Assembly (NCBI GenBank): GCA_019916065.1
Contig: CM034233.1
Coordinates: 36,186,862-36,250,861 of the forward strand
Length of the DNA: 64,000 nt
Reading direction: 5' to 3'
Source of the DNA: Vitellaria paradoxa
Taxonomy: Eukaryota; Streptophyta; Magnoliopsida; Ericales; Sapotaceae
The notes beneath the pieces are model-generated. The model was given only the letters and a program-made list of their open reading frames with translations, searched no databases and had not been told where the DNA came from. Every line of letters begins with the position of its first letter. Position 1 is the first letter of the stretch. Of the stretch, positions 46,522-61,500 are shown one piece after another. Position numbers and translations under genes: made by a program.

Positions 46522-49500
46522 GTAAGGAATTGTTGTTTTCTGTTCAATTATCTCTCTCTAGGGTTTTTGATCTCTCTATTTTCCTAGGGTTTTTGGTCTT
46601 GTCAACTATCTCTCTCTATGTTACATTTTGAATAGTTGTCTCCCTCCCTTGCGACAAAATCAGCTGCTCGCCTGAGCATAGTGCAATTGCTTGATTCCAC
46701 TTACTATTTGAAAAACAGTTCAAAAGAGAAAAAGTAACTAACAAGGAGGACTCAGTCTAATCTTTCATTTAGGACGAAAGATGAAAATTGGTTAGTTTTG
46801 GCAACTCCTACATTCAGAAGGTGAACTCAGATGATAAAAAATATACCACTGGTGAGTTAATTCTTTTTTTTTTTTTTGGTAAGTAAGATAATTTTAGATT
46901 AATAGGGAAAAAGAGTACACTTTTTAGAGGGCATACCCTTGATGTACAACAATAACTTCATGTACAAAAGAACCAGCCGAGCCTTTACAATTACACTATA
47001 TTTCTACTTTTTGTCTATACAAGTTGGGGATTTCCCATTTTAAGCACAAAGCAAGATTACTAGCTGTAGGAGTGACATTCTTAACTTGAGAAGCTTTTAG
47101 TCAGACACTGCGCTTAATTTTGTTAATTATCTCTTGAGGACTTGTAACATGGCCTGTGAAGATTCTTTCATTCCTTTCCATCCAAATATGGTAAATGAGG
47201 ATTGTCCAAGCAAGTTTGCAAATAAAGTTGACAAAATTCTTGGCACTGAATTTACCTATAGCCCAATCAACCTCTCCTTTCCAATTCTGCCTATTCTTAT
47301 AAAGGAGGCGTAAAGTGAAGATAGTATTCTTGACTCCATGAGAGAATGAACAACGGAAGAAAAGGTGATCCATACTTTCATCTTTAATTCCACAAAGCAA
47401 ACAAGTGGGATTTACATTAATTCCCCAAGAGATCAACTTATCTTTGGTAGAAAGCTTACCCTGGATTGCAAGCTAAGAGATAAAGCTGGACCTTGGTATG
47501 TTTTTAGAAAATCAGATTAGCTTGCGCTAAGGAAATTTGGATTTATGGGTTCTAATGGCTTCCCAAGTTGGCCTAGCAGCATAATGGTTGTCCTTAGATG
47601 CTAGCCATAGAAATTTATCCTTAACATTACTATTGGGAGGAGTGAGAATGCACCTTGTGATCTCTTGCATCTCCCAAGTAGTAGGAGATGGCCATTTCTA
47701 GTTCCCATTGGAGATTACCGTGGGGACTTTTGAGTTTAAGGGAATTTTTACATCATAAGCTACCCGACTTCCATATTTAGGCACAAGAGGGCCCAATAGA
47801 TGCCAATTATCATACCATAGAGAGGTGTCTTCGCCATTACCAATTTGGTATTTGCACATGGTGGAGACTTCATTCCTTAACTTGAGAATTTTCCTCCATG
47901 TCCAAGAGCAATCAGTAGGTGGTTTGACTTGCCAGAAGCTTTTGCCCTTTAGCATATGAGCATAGCACCATTTCACCCATAAAGTTAGCTTCCTTGAGCA
48001 TATGGACCATAAGTGACGTAGCATAGCTACTTTATTCCAATCTCCAATCTTCCTCAAGTCGAGGCCACCCTCTTCCTTTGGCAAACAAACATCATCCTAG
48101 GCTACTTTACTATTAGTCTTCTTCATCTTTGAACTTGGCCAAAGAAATCTCCTTAAGATTTGCTCAATGGATTGAGAAATTGTTTTTGGAAGGATAAAGT
48201 GAAGGCTCCAATATACTTGAATGCTAAAGAGCACTGACTTGATGAGTTGAAGACGCCTTGCATATGAAAGAGCTTTATTTGCCTAGCTTTTAACTTGGGT
48301 AGTGATCTTGTTGATAAGCTCATTACAATCATCTACTTTGAGTTTTGTGGAGATGAGTGGAACACCAAGGTACCTGACTGGCAATTGATCCATTTGGAAG
48401 CCCAATATAAAGCATAAGCGGCTTTGTTCTTGCTCTTGTATGCTTGCCATGTATATCTTACTTTTTTGATTGTTGGGCTGTAAAAGGATCGGCAACAAGG
48501 GCGTTCTAGTGCGTTGTAGATTCTTATTCAAGACTTGTATCATTTGATGATGCCATGTGAATCGCTAGAAACATGTGAAGTGTATGGCTAACCTCCAAAG
48601 AACTTGTGAAATTCCATAAGTGTTTTACCAGTGAGCTGAAAAGTGGCATCATTTAGGTAGCATAAAATAAGCAAATCATCTGCAAAACATATATGATTGA
48701 TGGTTGGATCTTTACATTTGGGAACATTTAGGATGATAAGAGAATTCCCCTTCTTGGATGTTCCTGTCAAAGATCCTGGAAAAGAATTCCATCACTAGAA
48801 TAAAAAGATAAGGGGAGATTGGATCACCTTGCCTTAGACCTTTAACTCCTTGAAAGTAGCCTTTTAGAGCTCCATTGATGGAAACCGAGAAGTGTGGGCT
48901 AGTAATGCATGCTTCAATCCATTTGATGAATTTGCTGGGAAGTTGTAGTAGTGCCTTGAGAATATCCAAGATTAATGGCCAAGAAACTGAGTCTCAAAGG
49001 CCTTCATTAAGTCAATTTTTAAGGGCACATCTAGGTGACATATTTCTTCTGTGATAATTCCTTACTAATTCTTCTTGCATGAGGAGAATCTGGTCAGAAA
49101 TTGATCTCCGAGCAACAAAGACAGCTTGAGTAGGCTTAATAATGTGATGAATCACCTTTTTAAGTCTGCTTGACAAGATCTTCGAGATGCATTTATGTAT
49201 AGTACTACAGCAAGAAATTGGTCTATAATTTGATACCATTGAAGGATTAGGAATCTTGGGAACTAAGGCAATAATAGTAGAATTCATTTCTTTCAACAGC
49301 TTACTTGTTTCAAATTGGCGAGTTATTTCATGTTGTCTTCTGTTTAAGATCTATTTGTTTGCTTCAGAAAACCTCAAGTATTAGACATTTAGCCTTTTGG
49401 CCTAGTACAATTTTGATTTTTTGATCAACTAAAAGTAATTTGAGTTGTGTTTTAGTTGATACTAGCAGTGCACAAAATACCAGAGAGATTTCGGTTGGTT

Positions 49501-52500
49501 TTGAGTCCAAAATTTGTCAACCTTACCAACTTGGGTGAGTTCTTGGGTTAGACCTGAGTCATAGAATGTTAATTCAGTGCACGAGGTTAAATCAGCCATG
49601 CAGTTTGGTTTGTGAATAGCACTCTGCCTCCTCCCATTCAAACCCATAAGGGAACATGATAGTAAGTGCTTAATGACAGGCAGTGGGTTGCCGGCCGAGG
49701 AGCCTCGGACAATCAAGTCAGTTATATTACAGTAGAAAGCAAGTACAATGGATGTAGAAGTGAGTTCGAGAGTATTTTGTAAAGCGTGCCTTTCATGTAC
49801 TTTTTCGCTTCTCTTTTATAGCTAGTCAGAGTAGTCGTTTATTGCTAGCTCATCATTACAAGTTCGATTGGGAGGAGGAAGTGTGCTATTTTTGAACCAA
49901 ACAGTGCCTTTTAATTTAGCTGCATGCGTTTAGTTTATATTATTTATTAAATTCATATAATTTGAAATATTTTTATTTTTTGTGAAATAATTTTTATTTT
50001 TGAAGTCATTGTAGGTTCAACCTGCTAAGTCTGATTATTTAAGTGGGACAAATATGTCAGCCCATCATAGGTATGAAGAAGGTTTTTCCTAATAGGGTTA
50101 GTGTAGGGTTGAGGAACACTTGCCCCAAAACCGCCTCGTTGTCATATCTACACCTACCCGACCCAATATTGCATGCTTATTTCTACATGAAAAATAACTA
50201 TATGCCATGGAACTATTTGATTTGGTTTTATATGATGATTGGTTTGGTTGTGGGTCCAAAAATTTGGAACCAATAATGACCATTTCAGTTTTGGGTCTGT
50301 TGTGGACCCTACCCATGCATATCTCTTGTTGACACAACAGTATTTCGGTGTTGGCATCCTAAAACAACCTAAAACAGAACAATTATTTTATTCTTTTTTT
50401 TCCTTTTCTTTTTGGCAGTCCTAAATTTTAGCTGCACCCTAATCGAGGGATAAATTCGCTTTCCAATAAATTATCAATTTCCAGTTATTTTCTGAATCTG
50501 GTTCCACTTAAACTTCTTTTTTTTTTTAATAATTTTTAAAACAACATTTCTAAATGGAACTTACTACTTTTGATTAGTCTATGTATCTGGTTTTCCATCT
50601 TACTGGGAAATTGTGTTTTTTTGCAGATGCTTGGAGATGAGATTGGGAAAGGAGCATATGGTCGAGTTTACAAGGGTTTGGATCTGGAGAACGGAGACTT
50701 TGTTGCAATCAAACAGGTGTCTTTGGAAAATATTGCTCAGGAGGATCTCAACATCATAATGGTAGGGTATTAAGTATTAATCCCTTTTCTTTCTTTCCCC
50801 TCCTCCATTTTATTGTTTTCTTTACTTTTATTTTCTTTTTTAAATTTGGTTATATTTTAAAAATATTGAATTATAGGACATTCTAATATCTGATTCCATT
50901 TATTTGCTCAATACATGTTATCTGTAATACTATAGTAAGGCGACTTATCAACGTGGAGAAACTTTTTGTGAAGTTGTGTCGTATTTGGTGTTACCCAAAT
51001 ATGCCCTCAACTACGCACTAATTCAGGAGTCATTTTCAAGATGTTTGTTGAATGTTTATTTTCATTCTTGGCCAATATGTTTGTCATACTTAAAACAATT
51101 CAGGATTAGAAAATTATTATTAAAAGCTTTTGTTACTAAATTTTCAGCTTTATCGAACTGCCCCTTGGTAATTTAGTACTTCAGATATTTCAGCATTGGA
51201 AAATTATTGTTAAAAGCTTTTGTTACTAAATTTTCAGCTTTGTCAAACTGCCTCTTGCTTGCATGCATAACTTATTTTAAGTCTTTTTATAATTTAAATG
51301 AAGATGTTACTCATTAAGTCTTATTATATTTTTTTGTGTCCCTTGTTCCATGACTATATTTGTGTATGCATGTATATTTTCTCAAGTGGATTTTACTTGA
51401 AGACCATGCCTTTTTCAACGAGGGATTGAAAAATTCTTTGCCATCCATTCTCAAAATCAAATTTACTATTGTTCTTGCTCTTGTTGAATTGTGAAACATG
51501 TTTCGATACTGTGAACAATAAAATTCAAAATTTGAAATTGCTATTATCTTAAAATTTGTGTTTTTATTTATTTATTTATTTTTTTATGTAAGTCGATTCT
51601 ATGGGGAGATTTATTTGGACATGAGAAACCTACATCACTATACCAAATATAGTTTTATTAGGTCATGCATGGGAGAATTTGTCAGTACCAGTGGAGGTAA
51701 ATACCTTTTTTTGGGCTTTCTTGGGGGAAATTTGCTTTGAGTGTGGTTGTTTAGTTCTTGGAATCATCTTGTATCAGTCATTGGGATGTAGTTGTCTGGA
51801 TTCTAAGATATTTGAAGGGAGCACCTCGAAGAGGCCTGTTATAAAAAATAATGGATATATTTCAGTTCAGGGGTATACGAATGTAGATTGGGTTGGTCAC
51901 CATCAAACAGACATTCTACTGTTGGTTATTATTTTTTGTTGGAAGTAATCTAGTGTTTTAAAAGAGTATGACACAATCAGTAGTAGCAATGTCAGGTGCG
52001 GAGTCAGTGTATAGTGTCATGATCCACACTTTATGTGAGTTGAGTTAGATACAAATTCTATTGAAAGAATTAAAAGTTAACAATTCATTTCCTGTGAAAT
52101 GGCTTTATGATAATTAGATTGCTATTCATATTACTTCTAATCCAGTATTCCATGAAATAAAAAATCACATCAAAATGGATTGTCATTTGTTGGAGAGAAG
52201 ATCCTACAGAATGTTATCAAGTTGGTCATTCAAGTTTGAAAACCAGCTTGCTAACTTATTCCACAAGGCTTTAGGGGATTCTTGAGTTAGATACATTTGT
52301 GAAAAGTTTGAAATGCATGATATATTCGCTTCAACTTGAGAGGGTGTGTTAGAACTATAGTAGAATAGCGTAAGATCTTTGATTTCTTTGATTTATCCTT
52401 TTTCCTTCTTGATATAGGATTTTAATCCTTATATATGTTCTATAGGACACATATAGTGTATGTTAGAATATTCTAGATTATATTATGAGCGTGATTTGAA

Positions 52501-55500
52501 CATGATTAATTGGGATTGTTATTGATTGATTGAATTTTCCTTTATTAGTTTGATTCCAGTTTCCTTTTACATTGTAATCTGAGACTATAAATATATTTGA
52601 AGAGAGGCTGGCTGATCAAGCTCTTTTTGATTCATCTACTCAATTTTAACTTGGCATCAAAGCCTTTTTTTTCTACACTTAAATAAAAAAAAAGGAAGAG
52701 AAAAGGTGTGTGTTCTTACTTTCGGAGGTATTCCGGCCATCCACCAGTCACCGGTGTCGTTCGGTCTTCTCCCCAGTGGATCTTCTCTCGCCGGCGACTA
52801 AGGTGGTCGGTTGTCACCCTCCTTCCCTTCTCTAACAAAGACACACGTGTCGGCAAGGAAGCTTGAGCGTAGATCTCACGCGCCGCGTCTATGGCTTGAA
52901 TCCTGACAAGTGAGTCAGGTTTCTCCCTCTGGTGACCGTCGGCGGGGGTCACCTGCTGTAGGAGAAGCCTTTGCCGCCGTCGAATCTTGATTGATTGAAG
53001 CTCGGCAGCCTTGATTTCTCTGTCTCGACTCTTGGATGCGATCGTTAGCCCTAGTTTTTTTGGTTCTTGAACTCTGGCTATAGTTGCCGGTCAGTGGATA
53101 TCGTTTGGAGGTCCAGTTGTACTCGCCGGCCAGTGGATGTCGTCTGGAGGCAGTCGATTCCTTATGTTTCTTGTCGGGCTATGCTTGGTCGATGTTGATT
53201 CCCGATACTTGTGCGATGTTCACCTGGGTTGTGAGTGTCCAGTTTGGTTGCTGTTTGGATCAGTTGCTGCTTTTTTGATTTCGTGATTCTGTCGATTGTG
53301 ATCTCTTGCAGACCTTGATTTGGTGTCTAGCTGCTTAGGATTTGTTTATTTGTTTTTTTTGGATGGCTGCTCCAAATAAATCTGATTCGACTGATTCGGC
53401 TCTGGTTCCGATTTCCACAGTACCTATTATTCCGCTAGATAGTCTGCCTAAATCGATTTCTAGTGAGAAATTAAATGGAGTGAACTATTTGACATGGTCG
53501 TATGCTATAAAAATCTTTCTCATCAGCCGACAGATGGACCACTTCCTCACTGATATGCCTCCAGACTCTCAATCTGTTACACATCGACAGTGGTGTGCTG
53601 CAGATGCTATTGTTATGAATTGGTTATGGCATAGCTTAGAGCCCTCTGTATTGCACAAATTGTCACTGTGTGAAACTTAGAAGGCAATTTGGGACTTTTA
53701 GCTAACTCCTTCTCTCAGCGGAGTAATGGCTCTGAAATTTTTGAAGCTTATGTACGACTCTTTTCTTTCCGACAGAATGGTCGACCTCTCTCTGAATATT
53801 ACAACACTCTCAAGGGTCTTGGTGACCAACTATTACAGCTTCGTCCATTTCCAGAAACTAAGGTTGATATGATAAAGCAATGGGAGGAACTTATGACTGT
53901 TTTACTATTGGCTGGTCTTGATGATGATCTTCGCGGCTATCGGAATCAACTTCTAGCTGGTGAGACTATTCCCTCTATGGCTATTGCATATTCTCGATTG
54001 CAGCATTCCTCTTTAGGGCATCATTCTCGAACAGCACCTATCACTTCTGGTGGTTCATATTCTGTTGCTCTAGTTGATGGTGGAAGAGATAGTTCTCGAG
54101 GCACCTCTCGTAGTGGTTCTCGTGGTAGTCGTAGTTCCTGTGGTGGTTCTTGTAATGGTGGTAGAGGTTCTGGCGAGGTACAAAGAAATGTGATCATTGT
54201 GGTGGTATTAGTCACACGGAGCCCTACTGTTGGGAAAAGTATGGATGTCCCGAGCAAACCCATCATGTTGCGGTGGAGCAGACAAACTCTGATTTTGGGA
54301 TTGGTGTTGCCAGTTCAAGTGAACCTTCCACTTCTCATTTTGGTTCATAGGGTCCATTCTCTACAGCTGAATTAGATGCTATTGTGCAGGCACTTCGCAT
54401 CTCTCGCTCCTCTAGTTCCATTGCCACCTTGGCTCATTCAGGTAGTACTGCTTGTTTTACGACTTCTACTCCACGATAGGTCATTGACTCTGGAGCTAGT
54501 GCCCATGTTTCAGGTAACTCATCCTTATTTTCTGACCTAACTACGACTACACATCGTATCACCTTAGTTGATGGATCTTGCCGGTCTGTTGCCGGTAAAG
54601 GTCTACTTCGACCTTCCCCTTCCCTATCTCTATCCTCAAGCCTCTATGTTCCTGAGTTTCCCTTTAACTTATTATTTGTTAGCCAGCTCACTAAGTCCTT
54701 AAATTGTTCCATAACCTTTTTTCCTTCTTCTTGTGTTTTTCAAGATCTCAGGACGCAGAGGATGATTGGTTCGGGATGTGAGTGGGATGGATTATATTAT
54801 CTTGATCCTACCAATTTTTCTAGTTTTCATTTTGTCTTTAGTGTGTCTGTTTCTCCTTTTTAATGGCACTGTCGCTTGGGTTGTCCTTCTTTGGCTCGGC
54901 TTAAGTTGGCAGTACCCAATTTAGAGTCTGTTTCGAGTCTAGAATGTGAAGCTTGTCAGTTTGAGAAGCATCACTGTAGTATTTTTCCTAGTCATAATAA
55001 TACCCGTCAGTCTGAACCTTTTGATGTAGTCCATACGGACATTTGGGGACCTTCACGAGTTTCAACTTATAATAGATATTGGTACTTGGTTATCTTTGTG
55101 GATGATTATTCTCGTATGACTTGGGTTTTTTTAATGAAAAATCGTTCTGAGCTGCCTACTATTGTCTTACGTTTTTATAATGAAATTCTTACTCAGTGTG
55201 GCAAATACATCAAAATTCTTCGCTTTGACAATGCCTTAGAATACACTAAATCCACTATGGATCGTTTTTGTGTTGAAAGGGGGATTATTCATTAGGCTAC
55301 CTGTGCTCACACCTCCCAACAAAATGGTGTTGCTGAGCGCAAGTATCGTCATTTGTTAGACGTTGCTTGTACCTTGAGATTCCATATGAATGTTCCCAAA
55401 CAATATTGGGGAGATGCTGTTTTGACTGCTTGTTACCTCATTAATCGGGTTCCCTCTGTTATTCTTGGTAATAAATCATCCTTTTCTCTTCTTTATCCCA

Positions 55501-58500
55501 TAGCTTCCCCATTTCTTCCTCCTCCTTGTACCTTTGACTGTGTCGCGTTTGTTCATAACCTTGATCCTGGTTTGGACAAACTCTCTCCTCGAGCTAGACG
55601 AAGCATCTTTCTTGGTTATTTTCACACTCAAAAGGGGTATCGATGCTATCATCCTCCCTCTAGACGAATTTTCGTAAGTGCTGATGTTACTTTTTTTGAT
55701 TCTATTTCGTATTTTCCTTGTGAGAGGGAGCTCTCTCCTCCCTCTCGAGAGGGGGAGTCAATTTCAATACCCTTTACTGATCCTGTCCTTCTTGTTCCCG
55801 ATCCTAGTCCTAGTTTGCCTTCCTTGGAAGAGCCTCCTCCTTTATAGGTATACCAATGTCGCTCTCGTCCTAATCCTACTGCTCCACCAGCTCCAATCAG
55901 CTCTGCACCTGGGAATCCTGAGCCACTTGAGTTACCTGCCGTTGATATTCTTGAGACCTCTGAAGAACATACAACTGTAGCTTCTGAGCATACACCCTCT
56001 AGTGATGATCTTCCCATTACACTACAACAAAGTAGATGAACTTGTACACAACATCTAATTGCTAATTTTGTATCTTATCATCGTGTGTTACCTTGTCTAC
56101 AGTTTGTTGTTTGTGCCCTATCCTCTATTTCTGTTCCTACCTCTTACAAACAGACATTACAACTACTGGACTAGAAGGCAGCGATGGATAAGGAGATGCG
56201 TGCATTGCATCATAATCATACATGAGAGCTTACTTCTCTTCCACTTGGGAAGAAAACAGTGGGGTGTCGATGGGTATATACTATCAAATATTTGGCAGAT
56301 GGATCTATTGAACGATTTAAAGCTTGTTTGGTTGCTAAAAGCTATACACAGACTTACGGAGTTGATTATTTGGAGACTTTCTCCCCAGTTTCTCTCCTTA
56401 ATTCAGTTCGTATTCTCCTAGCAGTGGCAGTAAGTAAATCCTGGTCTTTATTTCAATTTGATATCAAAAATGCCTTTCTACATGGAGAACTTCAGGAAGA
56501 AGTATATATGGACCAGCCACCTCAATATGTTATTTCAGGCAGTGAGCATCTTGTGTGTCGTCTTCGTCGAGCTTTGTATGGCCTTAAGCAGTCTCCATGT
56601 GCATGGTTTGATTGATTTAGTAAGGTCCTTTTGGATTATGGTTTCCACTGATCCACATCTGATCACTCAGTATTTATACATCATGCATCCTCTGGTACTA
56701 TTATTTTGATTGTTTATGTTGATGACATTATTATTTCTGAGGATGATAAGAAGGGCATTGTTGAATTGAAACATCATCTGGGAAGACAATTTCATACAAA
56801 GGATCTGGCAGCTTTACGTTATTTCTTAGAGATTGAAGTTGCTCGTTCTTCCCAAGGTTTATATCTATCTCAAAGGAAATATGTCCTCAATTTGCTTTTT
56901 GAAACTGGGCTCTTGGGTTCTAGACCTGCAGATACTCCTATGGATTCTGTTGCTTGACTTGATTCTGAGAGTGGTGATCTCTTTGTTGATGTTGGTCGTT
57001 ATTGTCGTCTGGTGGGAAAATTGATTTACCTCACTGTGACATGACCAGATATTACATATGCTGTTGGGGTAGTTAGTTAGTTTATGCATGCACCTCAACA
57101 ACAACATTTTGATGCTGTATCTCGAATATTGAGGTATTTGAAGAGTTCTCTAGGACAAGACTTACTTCATCGGTCCTCCACCACGGTGGATGTAGTAGGA
57201 TACAACGAAGCAGATTGTGCTGGGAGTCGTTTTGATAGAAGACCTATCTCTGGATATTGTACCTTTGTTGGTGGTAATCTTGTGACTTGGTGCAGTAAGA
57301 AACAAACTGTGGTTGCTCGTTCAAGTATTGAAGTCGAATATCGCGCCATGGCTCACATTGCTTCAAAGATGCTTTGGATTCGTTCCCTACTTAAGGATTT
57401 TGGTATTAAAATTTCAGCTCCAATGTCGACGTATTGTGATAATCAAGCTGCTATCTTCATTGCTAATAATCCAGTGTTTCATGAACGAACAAAACATATA
57501 GAGGTGGATTGTTATTTATTCGTGATCTCCTGATGAAGAAAAATCTCACAATTCTATTTGTACGCTCAGATTCTCTACTAGGTGACATACTCACTAAGCC
57601 TTTGCCTCGCTTTTAGTTCCAGCAGTTTTGCTCCAAGCTAGGCATATTTGACCTCTGTGCTTCAGCTTGAGGGGAAGTGTCAGAATATTCTAGATTATAT
57701 TATGAGCATGATTTGAGCATGATTAATTGGGATTGTTATTGATTGATTAAATTTTCCTTTTTTAGTTTGATTCCAGTTTCCTTTTACATTGTAATCTGAG
57801 ACTATAAATATATTTGAAGAGGAAGGGCTGATCAAGCTCTTTTTGATTCATCTACTCAATTTTAACTGTGTATATATACATGCATATACATGACCTGACC
57901 TACCTAGATTTATCGGAGGACATGCCCCTAAACAGATCTAATTGGCGTCGACAAATCCATATAGTCGACCCCACTTGGTGGGAAAAGGCTTGATTTGGTT
58001 TGGCTTATATATACATGCATAGACAACCCTACTTGATTGTTAAGTCTTCTCATTCAATCTATGTTTCTTGATATATTCATCCTCACTTTTATTTTTATTG
58101 ATACTAGAGATATTCTCACATTTGGTGAAACTAATGCTTTAGAGCTCCTAACCCTCTCCACTAGAATTAGGAGCTAGATAATGCCAAGGAGGTTTGGACT
58201 AGTGACATCCACTTCAATTGGTAGAGATCTTACTATTAAACAATTCATCCTCAGTTTTATAAATATATAACTCATTGATGTTGATGAATGGTGATGTATT
58301 TATGCAAACAACAATTCAAAACACTAATTTAGTGCAATATTTTGAAATGGAGGTGATGCAGGACGGTAGATAGATCAAAATAAAGAGAGAGAAATAGAGA
58401 GAGAAGAAGAAGTTTGGAAGAGATGGAAGAAAGAAGAAGAGGGGGAGGGAGAACAAGTCACGGAGGCTTTAATAAATCAAATTTTCATATTCATCAATGT

Positions 58501-61500
58501 GTCTAACCCTAATTATTTTAAGCTTTTAAATAGGCTAATACTTCCTTAACATTACTAAAAATAAAGTAAAATCAAATATTCTAAAAATCTTTCTTAAAAT
58601 AAATCTAAATAAATTCTTCCCTATAATAAAATAAATCTTTAATCAAATAAAATAAAATCCTAATATAAAATCTAATATTAATAAAATAAAATGTTAATAA
58701 TAATTATTTCATTTTTTTAAGCCTCCCACATTATTCTCCACCTCCTAGATAAACTCGACTTCGTCGAGTTGAAAATTTGCATACTTCTTCAGCGCCAGGC
58801 CACGAACAAAGCGGATGTTTAAATCGTTCCCAACATTCATGGATGCGTGTTAGAGGTGGTAGAAATCTAGTGTCTCCAGCAAGTCTTCCGAGATAGAAGT
58901 ACCGTGATTCAGAAAATAGAACTTGTAAGTGTTGGAAGAAGACAAAAAATGGACCAACTTGTGAGAGAGGTTTAGGTGTAGAAAAGACAAAATCCACAGA
59001 AGCACAATAGGTTTTAGGCATACTCTTCAACCTGATAATACTAACAAGAACCTTAGTAATATCATTGGAAATATATACCTCATCAAGAGAAATGACTTCA
59101 ATAGCAGCAACAATTTTGGTAGTTGCAACAATTTCATCAAGTGGCTTGCCCACAATTAGGTCATCATCCTCATCATCTGAAAAATAAAAGTCGTTAGGAT
59201 TAGGTTAATAAATCAACTCTTTAATTTGATCATCATTAGGCTCTCTCTTCACTTCAAAGTGGTTGTCATCAGATTCTCTGTTCGGTTTATCAATGATTTT
59301 TGGAATATCGGTAAAGGTACCAAATAGATGAGCTGAAGCTGTATTCGATTTTGAATTCGATATTTGTTTAGAATAGAGGTGAATAAGGTTGCTCGGCTAA
59401 TAGCGTTCCTCAAATATGTCTAACCTTACATTTAGTCTTTGAATGGCTTCAGTAAGGGCTGTTATGTAGGTTTGCATCTGGTTATTATTTGAATGAGTGG
59501 CCGGCAGTGTACTGAAAATTTCGAATTTGTAAAAATGAACCACGAGATATTCTGAAGCCTATTGGAATTTGTCGAAAAAGTCGCTGGAGCTTTACTGGAC
59601 GTCGCTGGAGCACTGGTTTGGTTGTCGGAAGAAGGCGATTTCAGTGGTGGGGTTCGTCGAAGCTGGGTATCACTGTGAATGTACGAAAGTACACTCGAAG
59701 GGATTGAGTGCACGTAGGGCATGTGCGGTAGCTGTGGCTGCGGCTGCGGCTGCGGCTAAGGTTTGAGATGAATAGTAGATTTTCGTTGGTTATGGATCGA
59801 TTTGCTTTGATACCAAAGTTGATGTGGGATGGTAGAGAGATTAAAGTAAAGAGAGAGAAATAGAGAGAGAAGAAGAAATCTAAGTGTGAGGGAAGAAAGA
59901 GGAAGAGGGGGAGGGAGAACAAGTCACGGAAGCTTTAATAACTCAAATTTTCATATTCATCATTATGTCTAACCCTAATCATCTTAAATCTTTAAATAGG
60001 CTAATACATCCTTAACATTACTAAAAATAAAGTAAAATCAAATATTCTAATAAATCTTACTTAAAATAAATCTAAATAAATTCGTTCTTAAAATAAAATA
60101 TGAAATAATTATTATTAGGATTTTATTTTATTAATATTAGATTTTTTTACTTTATTAATATTAGATTTTATATTAGGACTTACTGATTTTATTTTATTAA
60201 TATTAGATTTTTTTTAATTAATATTAGATTTTATGTTAGGATTTTACTTTATTTTATTAAGGATCTATTTTATTTTAGGGAAGAATTTATTTAGATTTAT
60301 TTTAAGTAAGATTTTTTGGCATATTGGATTTTACTTTATTTTTAGTAGTGTTGGGCTTAAGATGATTAGGGTTAGACACATTGATGAATATAAAAATTTG
60401 AGTTATTGATGCCTCCGTGGCTTGTTCTCCCTCCCCTCTTCTTCTTTCTTCCCTCTCTCCTAAACTTCTTTTTCTCTCTCTATTTCTCTCTCTTTACTTT
60501 AATCTCTCAACTGTCCTGCATCAACTTAATGATGCGGAAGCCAAAAAAAAAATGAAATAATTATTATTAGGATTTTATTTTATTAGGATTAGATTTTATA
60601 TTAGGATTTTATTTTATTTTAGTATTAAGTTTATTTTATTTTAGGTCTTTGTGCTAAGCCCATGAAGTATTCTGTTTAAACCCTAATTAGGGTTAATAGA
60701 ATATTATTGATTGAATGATATTTTGATTGCTTCTTCCTTACAGTTGCTGTTCTTCTCCCTCTCCTTCTCCTCTTCTCTTCTTCTTCTTCTTCTTCGATTC
60801 TTTCTTCTTCTCTATAATCTTACATCAACTTTGGTATCAAAGTAAAGCGCAATGACAGCCGCCCCCTAATAATTGCCCTTCCTTGTCAAACACTACATTT
60901 GTTTTGGGACCACCTCCTAGTGCTCAGGCTGTGAAAGATAATAAGAATAATGGTAACTTGCTTAAGGGTCCTAAAAATAACTCTCGAGTCCAATGTTTTA
61001 AGTGTCACGATTTTGGGCACGTATCTGCTAGTTGTCCCTCCTAAGCTCTAGTTATTGGGGAGAATGAGAGAGTCGAGGATGATAAGTTAGTAGTGGAGCA
61101 AGTATACGAACCCAACATGGAGGAATTTGAAGATGTGGATGAAGAGTATGAGGAAAATTTAGTGGGATGTCTTAGAACCATTTCCCTTAGTGTAGAGAGA
61201 GAAGAAGAAGCTTAGGAGAGAGGGAAGAAAGAAGAAGAGGGGGAGGGAGAACAAGCCACGGAGAGCGTGGTTTTAGCTCGGTTGGTTGAGATCATCCCTG
61301 CCCGCTCACCCGGCTCGAGTTCGAGCCTCCCCCTTCCTTGCTTAACTAACAAAAAAAAAAAAAAAAAAGAACAAGTCACGGAGGCTTCAATAACTCAAAT
61401 TTTCATATTCATCAATGTGCCTAACCCTAATCATCTTAAACCTCCAAATAGGATAATACATTCTTAAGATTATTAAAAATAAAACAAAATCAAATATTTA

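Larger units (their letters stand above)
52461..57867 (+). mobile_element. Copia retrotransposon with both LTRs, 5407 bp, in intron 2
   Basis: Two LTRs of about 190 bp (52461-52651 and 57678-57867) flank gag-pol. The 5-bp target duplication is GTGTA (52456-52460 and 57868-57872). The primer-binding site TGGCATCAAAGCC follows the 5' LTR directly, and a GAGGGGAAG polypurine tract precedes the 3' LTR. The domain order gag, protease, integrase, reverse transcriptase, RNase H defines Ty1/copia; the short LTRs suggest the Ale/Retrofit group. It lies in the same orientation as the host gene. Several stops and frameshifts make it non-autonomous now. Confidence 0.95.

Noticed and set aside
52716..52952. 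A 78-codon minus-strand gene
   Set aside because: It is antisense to the leader of the copia element between primer site and gag and has no recognisable domain.
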